From NCBI GenBank assembly GCA_913058195.1, contig CAJXPP010000044.1, forward strand, positions 1-12,503: DNA of 12,503 nucleotides, given 5' to 3'. The DNA comes from an uncultured Gammaproteobacteria bacterium. GTDB lineage: Bacteria > Pseudomonadota > Gammaproteobacteria > Nitrosococcales > Methylophagaceae. The notes beneath the pieces are model-generated. The model made no database searches. It was not told where the DNA came from and saw nothing but the letters and a program-made list of their open reading frames with translations. The number at the start of each line of letters is the position of its first letter. Position 1 is the first letter of the stretch. A program made the translations under genes and the position numbers. Positions 1-7,626 of the stretch are shown here, in pieces.

Positions 1-46
1 AGATCATGCCTAGTCTCGTGGGCTCGGAGATGTGTATAAGAGACAG
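1..46 (+). other. Illumina Nextera P7-side adapter with i7 index (artefact)
   Basis: This is not genomic sequence. Bases 13-46 are the 34-base Nextera Read 2 transposase adapter, ending with the 19-bp Tn5 mosaic end at 28-46. Bases 1-4 (AGAT) match the end of the P7 oligonucleotide. Bases 5-12 (CATGCCTA) are the reverse complement of Nextera i7 index 706 (TAGGCATG, recalled from the kit list). An open frame beginning at the ATG at 6 reads through the adapter and gives the peptide MPSLVGSEMCIRDS, a pattern typical of translated adapter contamination. Genomic sequence starts at 47. Confidence 0.98.
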
Positions 47-299
47 TAATAATAGTTATCAATTATTACGTGATGATACCTGTTCTAGTGGTGACTTTTC
101 ATCGCTTACCGTTCCCCACCCTTCAAGCGGGGAAAGTACTTATACCGGCTCCCAAAAAAATGTCACTCTGACAGCTATTAATGCTAATACCACATTTGAT
201 AGTTTAGGCCGTGCAAATGCTGATAACACAATTACAATTTCATCCCTTCAAATTACAGTTATAGCAGCAACGGGGTTTAGTTTTGACAGTACGCCGTAA
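47..299 (+). CDS. mshC: MSHA minor pseudopilin MshC, C-terminal fragment
   Basis: This is the last 83 codons of a type IV pilin-like protein, cut at its 5' end by the sequencing fragment and not by a biological event. The N-terminal prepilin leader and transmembrane helix are missing. The remainder looks like the globular C-terminal part of a GspH/FimT-type minor pseudopilin. It has a conserved-looking FDSLGR segment followed by beta-strand-like stretches (NTITISS, LQITVIAATGFSFDS) that resemble the strands closing such folds. The fragment alone would not identify MshC. The call comes from its place directly before mshD, mshO, mshP and mshQ, which is the order known in Vibrio and Shewanella MSHA loci. 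The apparent start at position 6 is adapter and must be ignored. The stop is TAA at 297-299. Another minor pilin such as MshB or MshA is possible but less likely by order. Confidence 0.75.
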
Positions 300-309
300 C
301 CCTAAATTT

Positions 310-756
310 ATGCACTACCAACTTAAACAATTAGGCGCGACTTTAGTCGAACTTATTTTAACTATTGTAATTATCAGTGTTGCATTAACAGGCATCTTAA
401 GTGTTGTAAATCAAGCCGTCAGTTATAGTGCCGATCCTATGGTACAAAGACAAGCTATTGCCATTGCCGAAAGTTATTTAGAAGAGATAATGTTATTACC
501 TGTTACTGCAAACCCCGATACCAGTGTTGCAGGAAACCGTTCAACATTTGACAATATCGACGATTATAATGGGCTTAACGATTCCGGTGCTACCGACCAA
601 AATGATAATGCTATTGTAGGCTTAGAGAATTACACGATTACAGCTGTAGTTAGTGATATCACTCTAAGCGGCGTTGCTATGAAAAAAATAGCTATAACCG
701 TCACTCGCCCTGGTACTGATACTATTACTCTTGCCGGTTATCGAGCAAATTATTGA
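310..756 (+). CDS. mshD: MSHA minor pseudopilin MshD
   Basis: This 148-residue inner-membrane pseudopilin is expected to be cleaved by prepilin peptidase and to join the MSHA pilus as a minor, probably initiating, subunit. It begins with a short leader, MHYQLKQLG, and the mature protein starts ATLVEL: Gly at -1, Ala at +1 in place of the usual Phe/Met, and the canonical Glu at +5. A hydrophobic helix of about 20 residues follows (LILTIVIISVALTGIL). The rest is a small soluble domain. The ATG at 310 gives a normal 9-residue leader but has no clear Shine-Dalgarno site. A TTG at 283, in frame and 7 bases after GGGG (272-275), would add nine residues and overlap mshC by 17 bases. I prefer 310 because of leader length. 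The stop TGA at 754-756 shares one base with the mshO start, which suggests translational coupling. Confidence 0.88.
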   Translation: MHYQLKQLGATLVELILTIVIISVALTGILSVVNQAVSYSADPMVQRQAIAIAESYLEEIMLLPVTANPDTSVAGNRSTFDNIDDYNGLNDSGATDQNDNAIVGLENYTITAVVSDITLSGVAMKKIAITVTRPGTDTITLAGYRANY

Positions 757-1577
757 TGATAGCAGTACGCTCACAAACTGGCTTTACCTTAATTGAGTTC
801 ATCATCGTCATTGTGATCAGTGGCATTGTTGCCTCAATGACGGCTTCAATCATCACCCTTCCTATTAATGCCTATGTTGATAGTGCTCGTAGAGCAACCT
901 TAACCAATAGTGCAGAATCAGCCTTACAACGTATGCAACGAGATATTCAAGCTGCCTTACCTAATAGTATTCGCGTTTCGGCTGATGGCCAATCATTGGA
1001 ATTAATCCATATTGTCGATGGTGGCCGTTATCGAAGTAAGTTAGCCAGTGATGCCAGTGGTGACATTCTTGATTTCACTATGACTGACACATCTTTCGAT
1101 GTATTAGGCAGTTTGCTCAATTTAACTAATATAACCATGGGTAGTGACTCAATTGTCATATACCCTCTCGCATCCACTGGTAATAATGCATATGCTGGTG
1201 ATAACACGGCAATCATTAGTAATAGCACAACTGCCAATCATATTGTTTTCTCTAGCTTTCAATTTCCTTTAAAATCGCCACAAAAGCGTTTTTTTGTCAT
1301 TGATGGCCCTATTAGCTATCACTGTGATATAACGCCTTTATTACCTGAAAATAAAGCCTTAATGCGCTACCAAGGTTATGCTATTCAAGCTAGCCAACCT
1401 ACCCCTCCAAGTTCTGGTGGAGCCATACAATCAAATTATATTAGTAACTGTAATTTTACTTATAACTCAGGATCTAGCTCTCGCTCAGGCTTAGTCTCTC
1501 TCAACTTAACATTGACTGATGATGCAGGTGAATCAATACGCTTAGTTCACCAAGTCCATGTCAGTAATCAGCCATGA
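756..1577 (+). CDS. mshO: MSHA minor pseudopilin MshO
   Basis: This is a 273-residue minor pilin-like protein. The leader MIAVRSQTG is followed by FTLIEF, so Gly is at -1, Phe at +1 and Glu at +5, then a hydrophobic helix (IIVIVISGIVASMTASII). The soluble domain has Cys in YHCDITP and NCNFTY, and ends with strands of the type GLVSLNLTLTDDAGESIRLV then HQVHV. This tail is characteristic of MshO as I know the family. By analogy with GspJ/PilW-class minor pilins it should act in priming pilus assembly at the inner membrane. The start is placed at the ATG at 756, where TGATG links the mshD stop to it. A TTG at 753 would add one residue. The stop TGA at 1575-1577 overlaps the mshP ATG by four bases (ATGA). 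No strong Shine-Dalgarno site is visible, so translation probably depends on coupling. Confidence 0.92.
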   Translation: MIAVRSQTGFTLIEFIIVIVISGIVASMTASIITLPINAYVDSARRATLTNSAESALQRMQRDIQAALPNSIRVSADGQSLELIHIVDGGRYRSKLASDASGDILDFTMTDTSFDVLGSLLNLTNITMGSDSIVIYPLASTGNNAYAGDNTAIISNSTTANHIVFSSFQFPLKSPQKRFFVIDGPISYHCDITPLLPENKALMRYQGYAIQASQPTPPSSGGAIQSNYISNCNFTYNSGSSSRSGLVSLNLTLTDDAGESIRLVHQVHVSNQP

Positions 1578-1957
1578 TCAAACAAACTGGCTTTTCGCTT
1601 ATTGGTGCAATCTTTATCTTGGTTATTGTCAGTTTACTAGGGCAATATCTTTTAGGTATTACTGGCGTGCAAAGACAAACAAGCCTCTTAGCTCTGCAAT
1701 CGGCACGAGCCTACCAAACAGCTAATGCAGGGCTAGAATGGGCTGCCTTTCAAACCATCAATAATGATAGCTGTCCAATTGACACAACATTAACCATCAA
1801 TAACTTTTCAGTTGCTGTTAGCTGTAGACAACTCGGTAGTTATGATGAAAATGGCTTTATTAGCAATATTTATCAAATTACCTCTCAAAGCGAATATAGT
1901 ACTTATGGTAACCTTGACTTTGTTTCCAGACGCCTTCAGGCAGTTATTCATGATTAA
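1574..1957 (+). CDS. mshP: MSHA biogenesis protein MshP
   Basis: This is a 127-residue pseudopilin-like protein of the MSHA assembly apparatus. The short leader MIKQTG is followed by FSLIGAIFILVIVSLLG, a prepilin-type hydrophobic helix. The position equal to Glu5 of pilins is Gly (FSLIG). Lack of Glu5 is known for pseudopilins thought to sit at the fibre tip, such as GspK, and MshP resembles the PilX/GspK class. The mature part has two Cys (NDSCPID and SCRQLG) that could form a disulphide, and the segment RAYQTANAGLEWA, a PilX-like motif near the helix end. It starts within the mshO stop (ATGA) and its TAA at 1955-1957 overlaps the mshQ start by eight bases, so it is embedded in a coupled operon. 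Confidence 0.9.
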   Translation: MIKQTGFSLIGAIFILVIVSLLGQYLLGITGVQRQTSLLALQSARAYQTANAGLEWAAFQTINNDSCPIDTTLTINNFSVAVSCRQLGSYDENGFISNIYQITSQSEYSTYGNLDFVSRRLQAVIHD

Positions 1958-4900
1958 GCTATTCAAGTTCCTCTTTTTAATCTTAACCTGGTCAGTATCC
2001 AGTAACGCTATGGCAGATAGAACTATCAACACTGCCACTGTCGACGGCAGTACTACAACATCGGTAGCTCAGAACGCCTCTATTAGTGTAAATATTAATG
2101 TGACTACTGATGGCTCAGGGAACAATAAGCAGTGGAAGTCTACAAGCTGGCTTATTGATGGCATATCAACATGTGAAAATCATTCTAACTTTAACTCTTC
2201 TGGTACACATAACCTATCATTTGATATCATCGCTCCTAGCTCCGATGGCACCTACAACCTATATTTAGTTGCTTACAAAAATAATAGTTGTACCCGAGGT
2301 GCGAGTAGTCAATTTGTTTTACCTAATGCAGTCACTGTGGGAGCAACTGGAGGACCCTGTACTACTGATAACGTAAAAGACTCTTTTTCCAGTACCTCTT
2401 ATAGCAACAATAATGGTAGTCAAAGCTGGGCCACAGCTTGGCAAGAAATCGGTGAATCTGATGGCGTTTCAGCAGGACAAGCTAGAGTCAATAGCAGTAA
2501 TTGCTCAGCAGGTAATTGTTTAAGAATAGGAACACCGTCAGGATTTAGTCCCCAATATACTGATCGTGGCGCCAGCAGAGAAGTTGATCTTTCTGGCGCT
2601 TCATCCGCTACATTAAGCTTTAACTATTTCACTGGTTATGGTGGTGGTTCGGCAAATGTTTCACTTGAGGTATCCAATGACGGCGGCTCAAATTGGACAC
2701 GTCTACAGGATTACATTATCAACTCAACTAGTTTTACTGCTAATCCAGAAAGCTTTGATCTTACGCCCTATATAGCGGCAAACACTCAAATCCGCCTTAT
2801 AGGTTCTGGTTCCTCAGGTTCTAGGACCGGCATGTATATCGATGATATTAATATTGATTATAAGCATTGCCCCTCACTCACACCAATAAGTGCTTGGCAT
2901 ATGGATGAAAATAATTGGAATGGTACTGCTGGTGAGGTACTAGATAACTCGACTAATAATAATTCTGGCACAGCTGTAAATGGAGCAACGACACACTCTG
3001 CTAATCCTGCGATAGCGGGTAATATCGGAACATGTGGCTATGGTTATTTTGATGGCAATAATGATTATATAAGTGCTTCTCATATCTATGAAATATTAAA
3101 AGGCACGTCATCTCTTACCTTTTGGATGCGAACGACACAAACAGGTAATAACACTGCTTGGCGAGCACCCGGTATAGCAGGTGTTGAACAAAGTGGTGGT
3201 GCTGATGATATTTTCTGGGGTTGGTTAGATGCATCTGGCCATATCGGTATTTCAGTTGGTAATGACGACTCTTCAAAATCGACCATCCCAATCAATGATG
3301 GTAGTTTTCACCATATTGTAATGAGCCGGGATGCCTCATCGGGTGCATATCAAATTTATATCGATGGAAACCTCAACAAATCAGGCACTATTGCTAGCGG
3401 TATTATTGGTACTAGCTTTTCCAGTATTGGTCGAATTGAAGATACCGGTGGCACACCTACCTTTTTTGATGGCGATCTGGATGAAGTGCAGATTTTCGCT
3501 ACTGTACTCACACTGTCGGAGGTGCAATCACTTATGGCTCAAACCCATACATGTGAGCCTGGTAATATTATTGATCATTTTGAGCTTAGTTATGCCTCTG
3601 CAGCATTAACCTGTTTAGCCAGTAACGTCACAATAAAAGCGTGTGCTAACAGTGATTGTAGCAACTTAGTCACTGAAGATATTAGTATCACATTAGCACC
3701 TTCTTCTGGTTGGCCTACCAACCCTGTGACGATCTCTTCTGGCACAGCAGAACTTGCACTACAACATACCACAGCAGAAAATGTCGTTCTTGACATTGCA
3801 GCAAGCTCTATTACTCCAACAGCACCACTAAAATGTTATGCCAATAATATATTAGACCCCACCTGCACAATAAACTTTGCCGAAGCAGGCTTTGTATTTG
3901 ATGTGCCAACACAGACGGCGTGTAAACCTTCGGTTGATGTCACCATTGCTGCTGTCAAAAAAAGTAATATCTCCGAGCAATGTGTTGGTGCGTTAACGGG
4001 TACTCAATCTGTGAATTTTTGGTCAACATATTCCAACCCAAATACTGGTACGAAAAAGGTTGCCATAATTGGTACACCTCTCGATAACTCTACACCTGGC
4101 ACGGGTATCAACTTAGTCTTCGACATCAACGGCAAAGCTACCTTTACTGTTCAATATGATGATGCTGGTCAAATTCAGCTTGATGCTGAACATACCACCA
4201 GCAATGGCTTAGTGTTAACGGGCAATGATAGTTTTGTCAGCAAACCAGTTATGTTGGCAGCCTATACAACCGATAGTAGTGCAGATTGTGTCAGTGCGGA
4301 TGCAAGCTGTAGTAAATTCAAAAAAGCAGGCGAACTATTCGATCTCAAAGTTAACGCTGCGTGTTGGACCGATGATGCAGATACCGACTTTACTGATAAT
4401 CCGCTAACACCAAATTTTGAGTTGGCAGGCATTAATACTGGCCGTAGTTTATTGGCGCCTTCTGGAGGTAGTACTGGTGACTTAACTGTAAGTAACTTTA
4501 ATTTTTCAAGCGCTGATAACGGGCAACATACTATTAACCAAGCCATATCAGAGGTGGGAGTATTTTCATTTTCAGTCTTCCCACCTAACTATTTAGGTGA
4601 AGTATTATCGACTATGTCTAGCCCGCCAGTTGGTCGTTTTTACCCTGATCATTTTAAAGTAACAAACTCAAATAATGGTGCTTTTGGTGATTTTTCCTGC
4701 AGTGGATTTAGTTATAGTGGCCAAAATTTCAGTTATAGCAGCAATCCACAACTCACTATTACCGCCTACAATGCAGCAACCACGCCTGCCGTTACTCAAA
4801 ATTACACCGGCGACTTTGTTAAATTAGTCGCCAACGATTTTTCTGTATCGTCGCCTGCGACAGATGCAAAACAACTAGGGGCAGATAATACTAACTTAGT

Positions 4901-5576
4901 CCGTCTACTGTGGGCGCCAGCAGCTCCCTCACTGACTGATAATGCAGATGGTAGCTTAAGCTTTTCTTTTGGTAATGATAGCTATACATATATTCATGAA
5001 AGCAATAGCCAAATCGATGCCTTTAATAATAGCGTTGATTTAACTTTCACTGCTATTACTGATGATGACAATGTACAAACCCAAAGTTTACCCACAAGTC
5101 TCCAACCCAGCGGGGAACCTATTCGTTTTGGTCGTTTGGCAATTTCCAATGCACATGGATCAGAATTAGTACCCTTGGTACTTACAGTTCAGGCTGAGTA
5201 CTTCAATGGTACTAATTGGCAAACCAATACTGCCGATCAATGTACTGCATTAAATTTAGCATCACATTTTCAACTCAATAATACTGGCAGCTGGGTAGTA
5301 GGTACCAGCACAATGATTATTGAAGCTGGTTCAACCGCTGCAAGCCTCACTAACAATAGCCCAATTGTGAATGGCAGTGCGGTACTGACATTGTCAGCTC
5401 CCGGTGAAGATAATCAGGGCTATGTCGATATTCGCAGTCAACTATCAAGCAGTCATCCATGGTTATTAGGTGATTATGATGGCGATGGCAGCTATGATGA
5501 TGACCCGATAGGTCGAGCTAGCTTTGGCCTATTTAAAGGCAGTGATAATATTATATTTAGACGTGAGCTTTATTAG
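1950..5576 (+). CDS. mshQ: MSHA biogenesis protein MshQ, large secreted LamG/DUF6701 protein
   Basis: This 1208-residue exported protein probably sits on the cell surface or is associated with the pilus. Its exact role in MSHA function is unknown. Residues 1-22 are a Sec signal peptide (MIKLFKFLFLILTWSV, ending SNAMA before DRT). An Asn/Ser/Thr-rich beta domain covers roughly 23-135. About 140-304 is a MAM-like or jelly-roll module (SREVDLSGASSATLSFNYF, ending MYIDDINIDY). About 313-527 is a LamG/concanavalin-like module, with GEVLDNSTNNNSGTAVNGA, FDGNNDYI, FHHIVMSRD, YIDGN and GDLDEVQIF as its hallmarks. From about 540 to the end is the MshQ-type DUF6701 region, with Cys-rich strands, SVNFWSTY, NPQLTITAYNAATTPAVTQN and a final DYDGDGSYDDDP segment. 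The frame is open upstream to 1812 inside mshP. The ATG at 1950 is chosen for the signal peptide, the overlap with the mshP stop, and AGG at 1938-1940. Confidence 0.92.
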   Translation: MIKLFKFLFLILTWSVSSNAMADRTINTATVDGSTTTSVAQNASISVNINVTTDGSGNNKQWKSTSWLIDGISTCENHSNFNSSGTHNLSFDIIAPSSDGTYNLYLVAYKNNSCTRGASSQFVLPNAVTVGATGGPCTTDNVKDSFSSTSYSNNNGSQSWATAWQEIGESDGVSAGQARVNSSNCSAGNCLRIGTPSGFSPQYTDRGASREVDLSGASSATLSFNYFTGYGGGSANVSLEVSNDGGSNWTRLQDYIINSTSFTANPESFDLTPYIAANTQIRLIGSGSSGSRTGMYIDDINIDYKHCPSLTPISAWHMDENNWNGTAGEVLDNSTNNNSGTAVNGATTHSANPAIAGNIGTCGYGYFDGNNDYISASHIYEILKGTSSLTFWMRTTQTGNNTAWRAPGIAGVEQSGGADDIFWGWLDASGHIGISVGNDDSSKSTIPINDGSFHHIVMSRDASSGAYQIYIDGNLNKSGTIASGIIGTSFSSIGRIEDTGGTPTFFDGDLDEVQIFATVLTLSEVQSLMAQTHTCEPGNIIDHFELSYASAALTCLASNVTIKACANSDCSNLVTEDISITLAPSSGWPTNPVTISSGTAELALQHTTAENVVLDIAASSITPTAPLKCYANNILDPTCTINFAEAGFVFDVPTQTACKPSVDVTIAAVKKSNISEQCVGALTGTQSVNFWSTYSNPNTGTKKVAIIGTPLDNSTPGTGINLVFDINGKATFTVQYDDAGQIQLDAEHTTSNGLVLTGNDSFVSKPVMLAAYTTDSSADCVSADASCSKFKKAGELFDLKVNAACWTDDADTDFTDNPLTPNFELAGINTGRSLLAPSGGSTGDLTVSNFNFSSADNGQHTINQAISEVGVFSFSVFPPNYLGEVLSTMSSPPVGRFYPDHFKVTNSNNGAFGDFSCSGFSYSGQNFSYSSNPQLTITAYNAATTPAVTQNYTGDFVKLVANDFSVSSPATDAKQLGADNTNLVRLLWAPAAPSLTDNADGSLSFSFGNDSYTYIHESNSQIDAFNNSVDLTFTAITDDDNVQTQSLPTSLQPSGEPIRFGRLAISNAHGSELVPLVLTVQAEYFNGTNWQTNTADQCTALNLASHFQLNNTGSWVVGTSTMIIEAGSTAASLTNNSPIVNGSAVLTLSAPGEDNQGYVDIRSQLSSSHPWLLGDYDGDGSYDDDPIGRASFGLFKGSDNIIFRRELY

Positions 5577-5584
5577 TCTAATAA
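5570..5584. repeat. 7-bp inverted repeat at the convergent mshQ/tmcA stops
   Basis: TTATTAG-T-CTAATAA is a perfect inverted repeat with seven-base arms around the base at 5577. It contains both stop codons: mshQ TAG at 5574-5576 on the + strand and tmcA TAA at 5575-5573 on the - strand. As RNA it would be a weak A/U stem. TTTT follows at 5585-5588 on the + strand only. It is too weak to call a rho-independent terminator. Confidence 0.6.
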
Positions 5585-7594
5585 TTTTGCAGTGGCTTCT
5601 CGTAAAGCCTTCATAAGTTGTGCTTTGCCCGTAAAACCTAAGCGTTTAGATACATCACCAACTTGTCGTTGTTGCAAAATAAACATCACACTTAAAGCTT
5701 GTTGTTGTTCTGATAATGACAAAAATCTTGCTTGAGTAATAGCATTTCTAACAGTGCGCAATAATGCAATCTGACAAAACTCAAAGCCGCGTTGCTTGAA
5801 TGCAAAGGCAGATAGTTCCTTCCTATCTCGTTCTGCCACAGCTGGTTGTGAAGCAGGCAATAGCTGCGAAATAGTGGTCACTAATACTGGAGGTAAATGT
5901 TTAAAGTGTTGCTGTAATAATAAAGGCCAATGCTCACTAAAGCGTTTTACACCACCTTTTATCAATGCCTGACCCACTTTTGATAGTGGTGTTAACATCA
6001 TCATCGCATGACTGCCGCTAACGTCATCATGATGTATGCCTAAACGTATGGGTTCAAAGTTACATTCAGACCAAAAATGAATAAGATCAACATTGCTGGC
6101 AAAACTAACACCAACAACATCAATATGATTTTTTTCAGCATCAGCCACAATCTGCTTCACAAAATACTGACCAATGCCTCGACTTTGTAATTCAGGACTC
6201 ACCGCAATTCGGATAATGCGTTGATAAGACAAACTGCCCGCATCAACTAGTCCAGCATGGGCCAATAATGATTGTGGTAATAAATGACCTTTTAAACGTC
6301 GCTCACCAGCATAAATTGCCTCTGAAAGTTCAGCTTCTAAGCCGCCTTCTTTAACACACCAAGCTGATGCGACGATCTGGCCTTCAAAGCGCATGACATA
6401 AACGGAAATATCATCACGATCCAGCAGCATCATCAAATCAGAAGGACGTGTTCGATAATGTGCCAACACCATTAAGCCAAATAATGATCGTAACATCGCT
6501 TCATCTTTCAGTAAGGAATGTCGTTCAATTTTTTCAAGCTGACACGATAAAACTGTTGCATTCTCAATAAGTCCTGCTGGCTCAGCGACTGCATTTAACA
6601 ATAAGGCATCAAAGCTAAACTGTTCCAAAAGGTCATCTTCACGCCAACGGATTGGCTGGGTGATGTGATAGTTATTCCAGTTCGGTGTTTTAACATCTAA
6701 GGTCTGCTGAAAACGCACTGCAAAACCACGACCTGTTCCTTCATAACCATGAATGGTGCTCGAAAATACAATACGAGAGAATTTATCTAATAATTGTTCT
6801 AACATAGCGGCGGGAATTGCTGCGGCTTCATCCACCAACACTAAATCAGCCGTATAATCACCATCAACCAATACATCAGGAGCCACAAATTTAATAATGG
6901 CTTTATTTAATAACAGCTGGCCTTGTGAATAAACTGATTGGGGCAATAAACGATGGGCATGATCAAACACCGTTTCGGCACTAGCAAAACTTGGCGCTGT
7001 CACTAATATAATTTGTTTGCCTTGCTTAATGAGAACAGCTGCTGCCATACCTAATGCAGCCGATTTACCGCGTCCCCGATCTGCCGATAAGACTAAAGGA
7101 CGACGACGATGGCCAGATACTACTTTTAATACAGCATCAATAGCCTGTTGCTGATCATTATTAACAATAATTTCGCCAGTATTTACATGAGTTGGCGTTG
7201 AAAGTGGCGTTAAATCTTGTTGTTGATGGATAAAATGAAAGTTGTCAGATATTTGCTGATAGTGTTTGCTGATGCGTAAAAAACGCTGCAACCACAGACT
7301 TTCTGATTCAGCCTCATTCAACATAATAATCAAAGCGCCACCAGCTACTACTGTACCGACCATTGCACCTAAACTATCAGGATTGAGCTCTACCGTACCA
7401 TCAATAATAACCGCATCGAACTCTTGACCTAGTACTGTTTGAGCTTTATTAGTGCTAATTGTTTTAACAGCATCAAGTGGCTGATTACCTAAACAAATAC
7501 AGCGACCAATATCAAAGCCAGTCAATAAAGCCAATGTCGAATCACGGCACCACTGAGGATCGCCTTTTAAGATGATGCTTTGACGTTGTTTCAT
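5573..7594 (-). CDS. tmcA: tRNA(Met) cytidine acetyltransferase TmcA
   Basis: TmcA makes N4-acetylcytidine at wobble position 34 of elongator tRNA-Met, using acetyl-CoA and ATP or GTP, which sharpens AUG versus AUA decoding. The protein has 673 residues, against 671 recalled for E. coli. An N-terminal domain covers about 1-135. The helicase-like ATPase has the Walker A segment SADRGRGKSAAL (170-181, Lys177), the Walker B segment LVLVDEAAAIP (251-261) and FSSTIHGYEGTGRGF (277-291). The GNAT acetyl-CoA-binding segment RIAVSPELQSRGIGQYFV lies at 462-479, and a C-terminal tRNA-binding part follows. The gene is last in metH-slyX-tmcA, 32 bases after the slyX stop, and overlaps the mshQ stop by four bases tail to tail. 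ATG at 7594 is the first usual start after an in-frame stop at 7615-7613. Its Shine-Dalgarno site is poor: AGGGA at 7614-7610 is 15 bases away. Confidence 0.97.
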   Translation of the reverse strand: MKQRQSIILKGDPQWCRDSTLALLTGFDIGRCICLGNQPLDAVKTISTNKAQTVLGQEFDAVIIDGTVELNPDSLGAMVGTVVAGGALIIMLNEAESESLWLQRFLRISKHYQQISDNFHFIHQQQDLTPLSTPTHVNTGEIIVNNDQQQAIDAVLKVVSGHRRRPLVLSADRGRGKSAALGMAAAVLIKQGKQIILVTAPSFASAETVFDHAHRLLPQSVYSQGQLLLNKAIIKFVAPDVLVDGDYTADLVLVDEAAAIPAAMLEQLLDKFSRIVFSSTIHGYEGTGRGFAVRFQQTLDVKTPNWNNYHITQPIRWREDDLLEQFSFDALLLNAVAEPAGLIENATVLSCQLEKIERHSLLKDEAMLRSLFGLMVLAHYRTRPSDLMMLLDRDDISVYVMRFEGQIVASAWCVKEGGLEAELSEAIYAGERRLKGHLLPQSLLAHAGLVDAGSLSYQRIIRIAVSPELQSRGIGQYFVKQIVADAEKNHIDVVGVSFASNVDLIHFWSECNFEPIRLGIHHDDVSGSHAMMMLTPLSKVGQALIKGGVKRFSEHWPLLLQQHFKHLPPVLVTTISQLLPASQPAVAERDRKELSAFAFKQRGFEFCQIALLRTVRNAITQARFLSLSEQQQALSVMFILQQRQVGDVSKRLGFTGKAQLMKALREATAKLLD

Positions 7595-7612
7595 CTTAAT
7601 CTGCCATATTCC

Positions 7613-7625
7613 CTAATCAGATTAG
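7613..7625. repeat. Inverted repeat between slyX and tmcA
   Basis: CTAATC-A-GATTAG is a perfect inverted repeat with six-base arms around one central base, lying in the 32-bp slyX-tmcA gap. On the - strand it covers the start of the only Shine-Dalgarno-like stretch (AGGGA, 7614-7610) before tmcA. It is A/T-rich, with no T run after it, so it is not a terminator. It could be chance or a small regulatory site. Confidence 0.45.
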
Positions 7626-7626
7626 C

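Noticed and set aside
6..47. Protein start at ATG 6
   Set aside because: The first 14 codons are adapter. The mshC frame is simply open at the fragment edge.
1812..1949. N-terminal extension of MshQ
   Set aside because: It overlaps mshP in another frame. The ATG at 1950 is followed directly by a proper signal peptide.
5594..5609. Hairpin GGCTT-CTCGTA-AAGCC as a terminator for mshQ or tmcA
   Set aside because: The stem is only five pairs, there is no T run on either strand, and it lies within codons for the conserved TmcA C-terminus.
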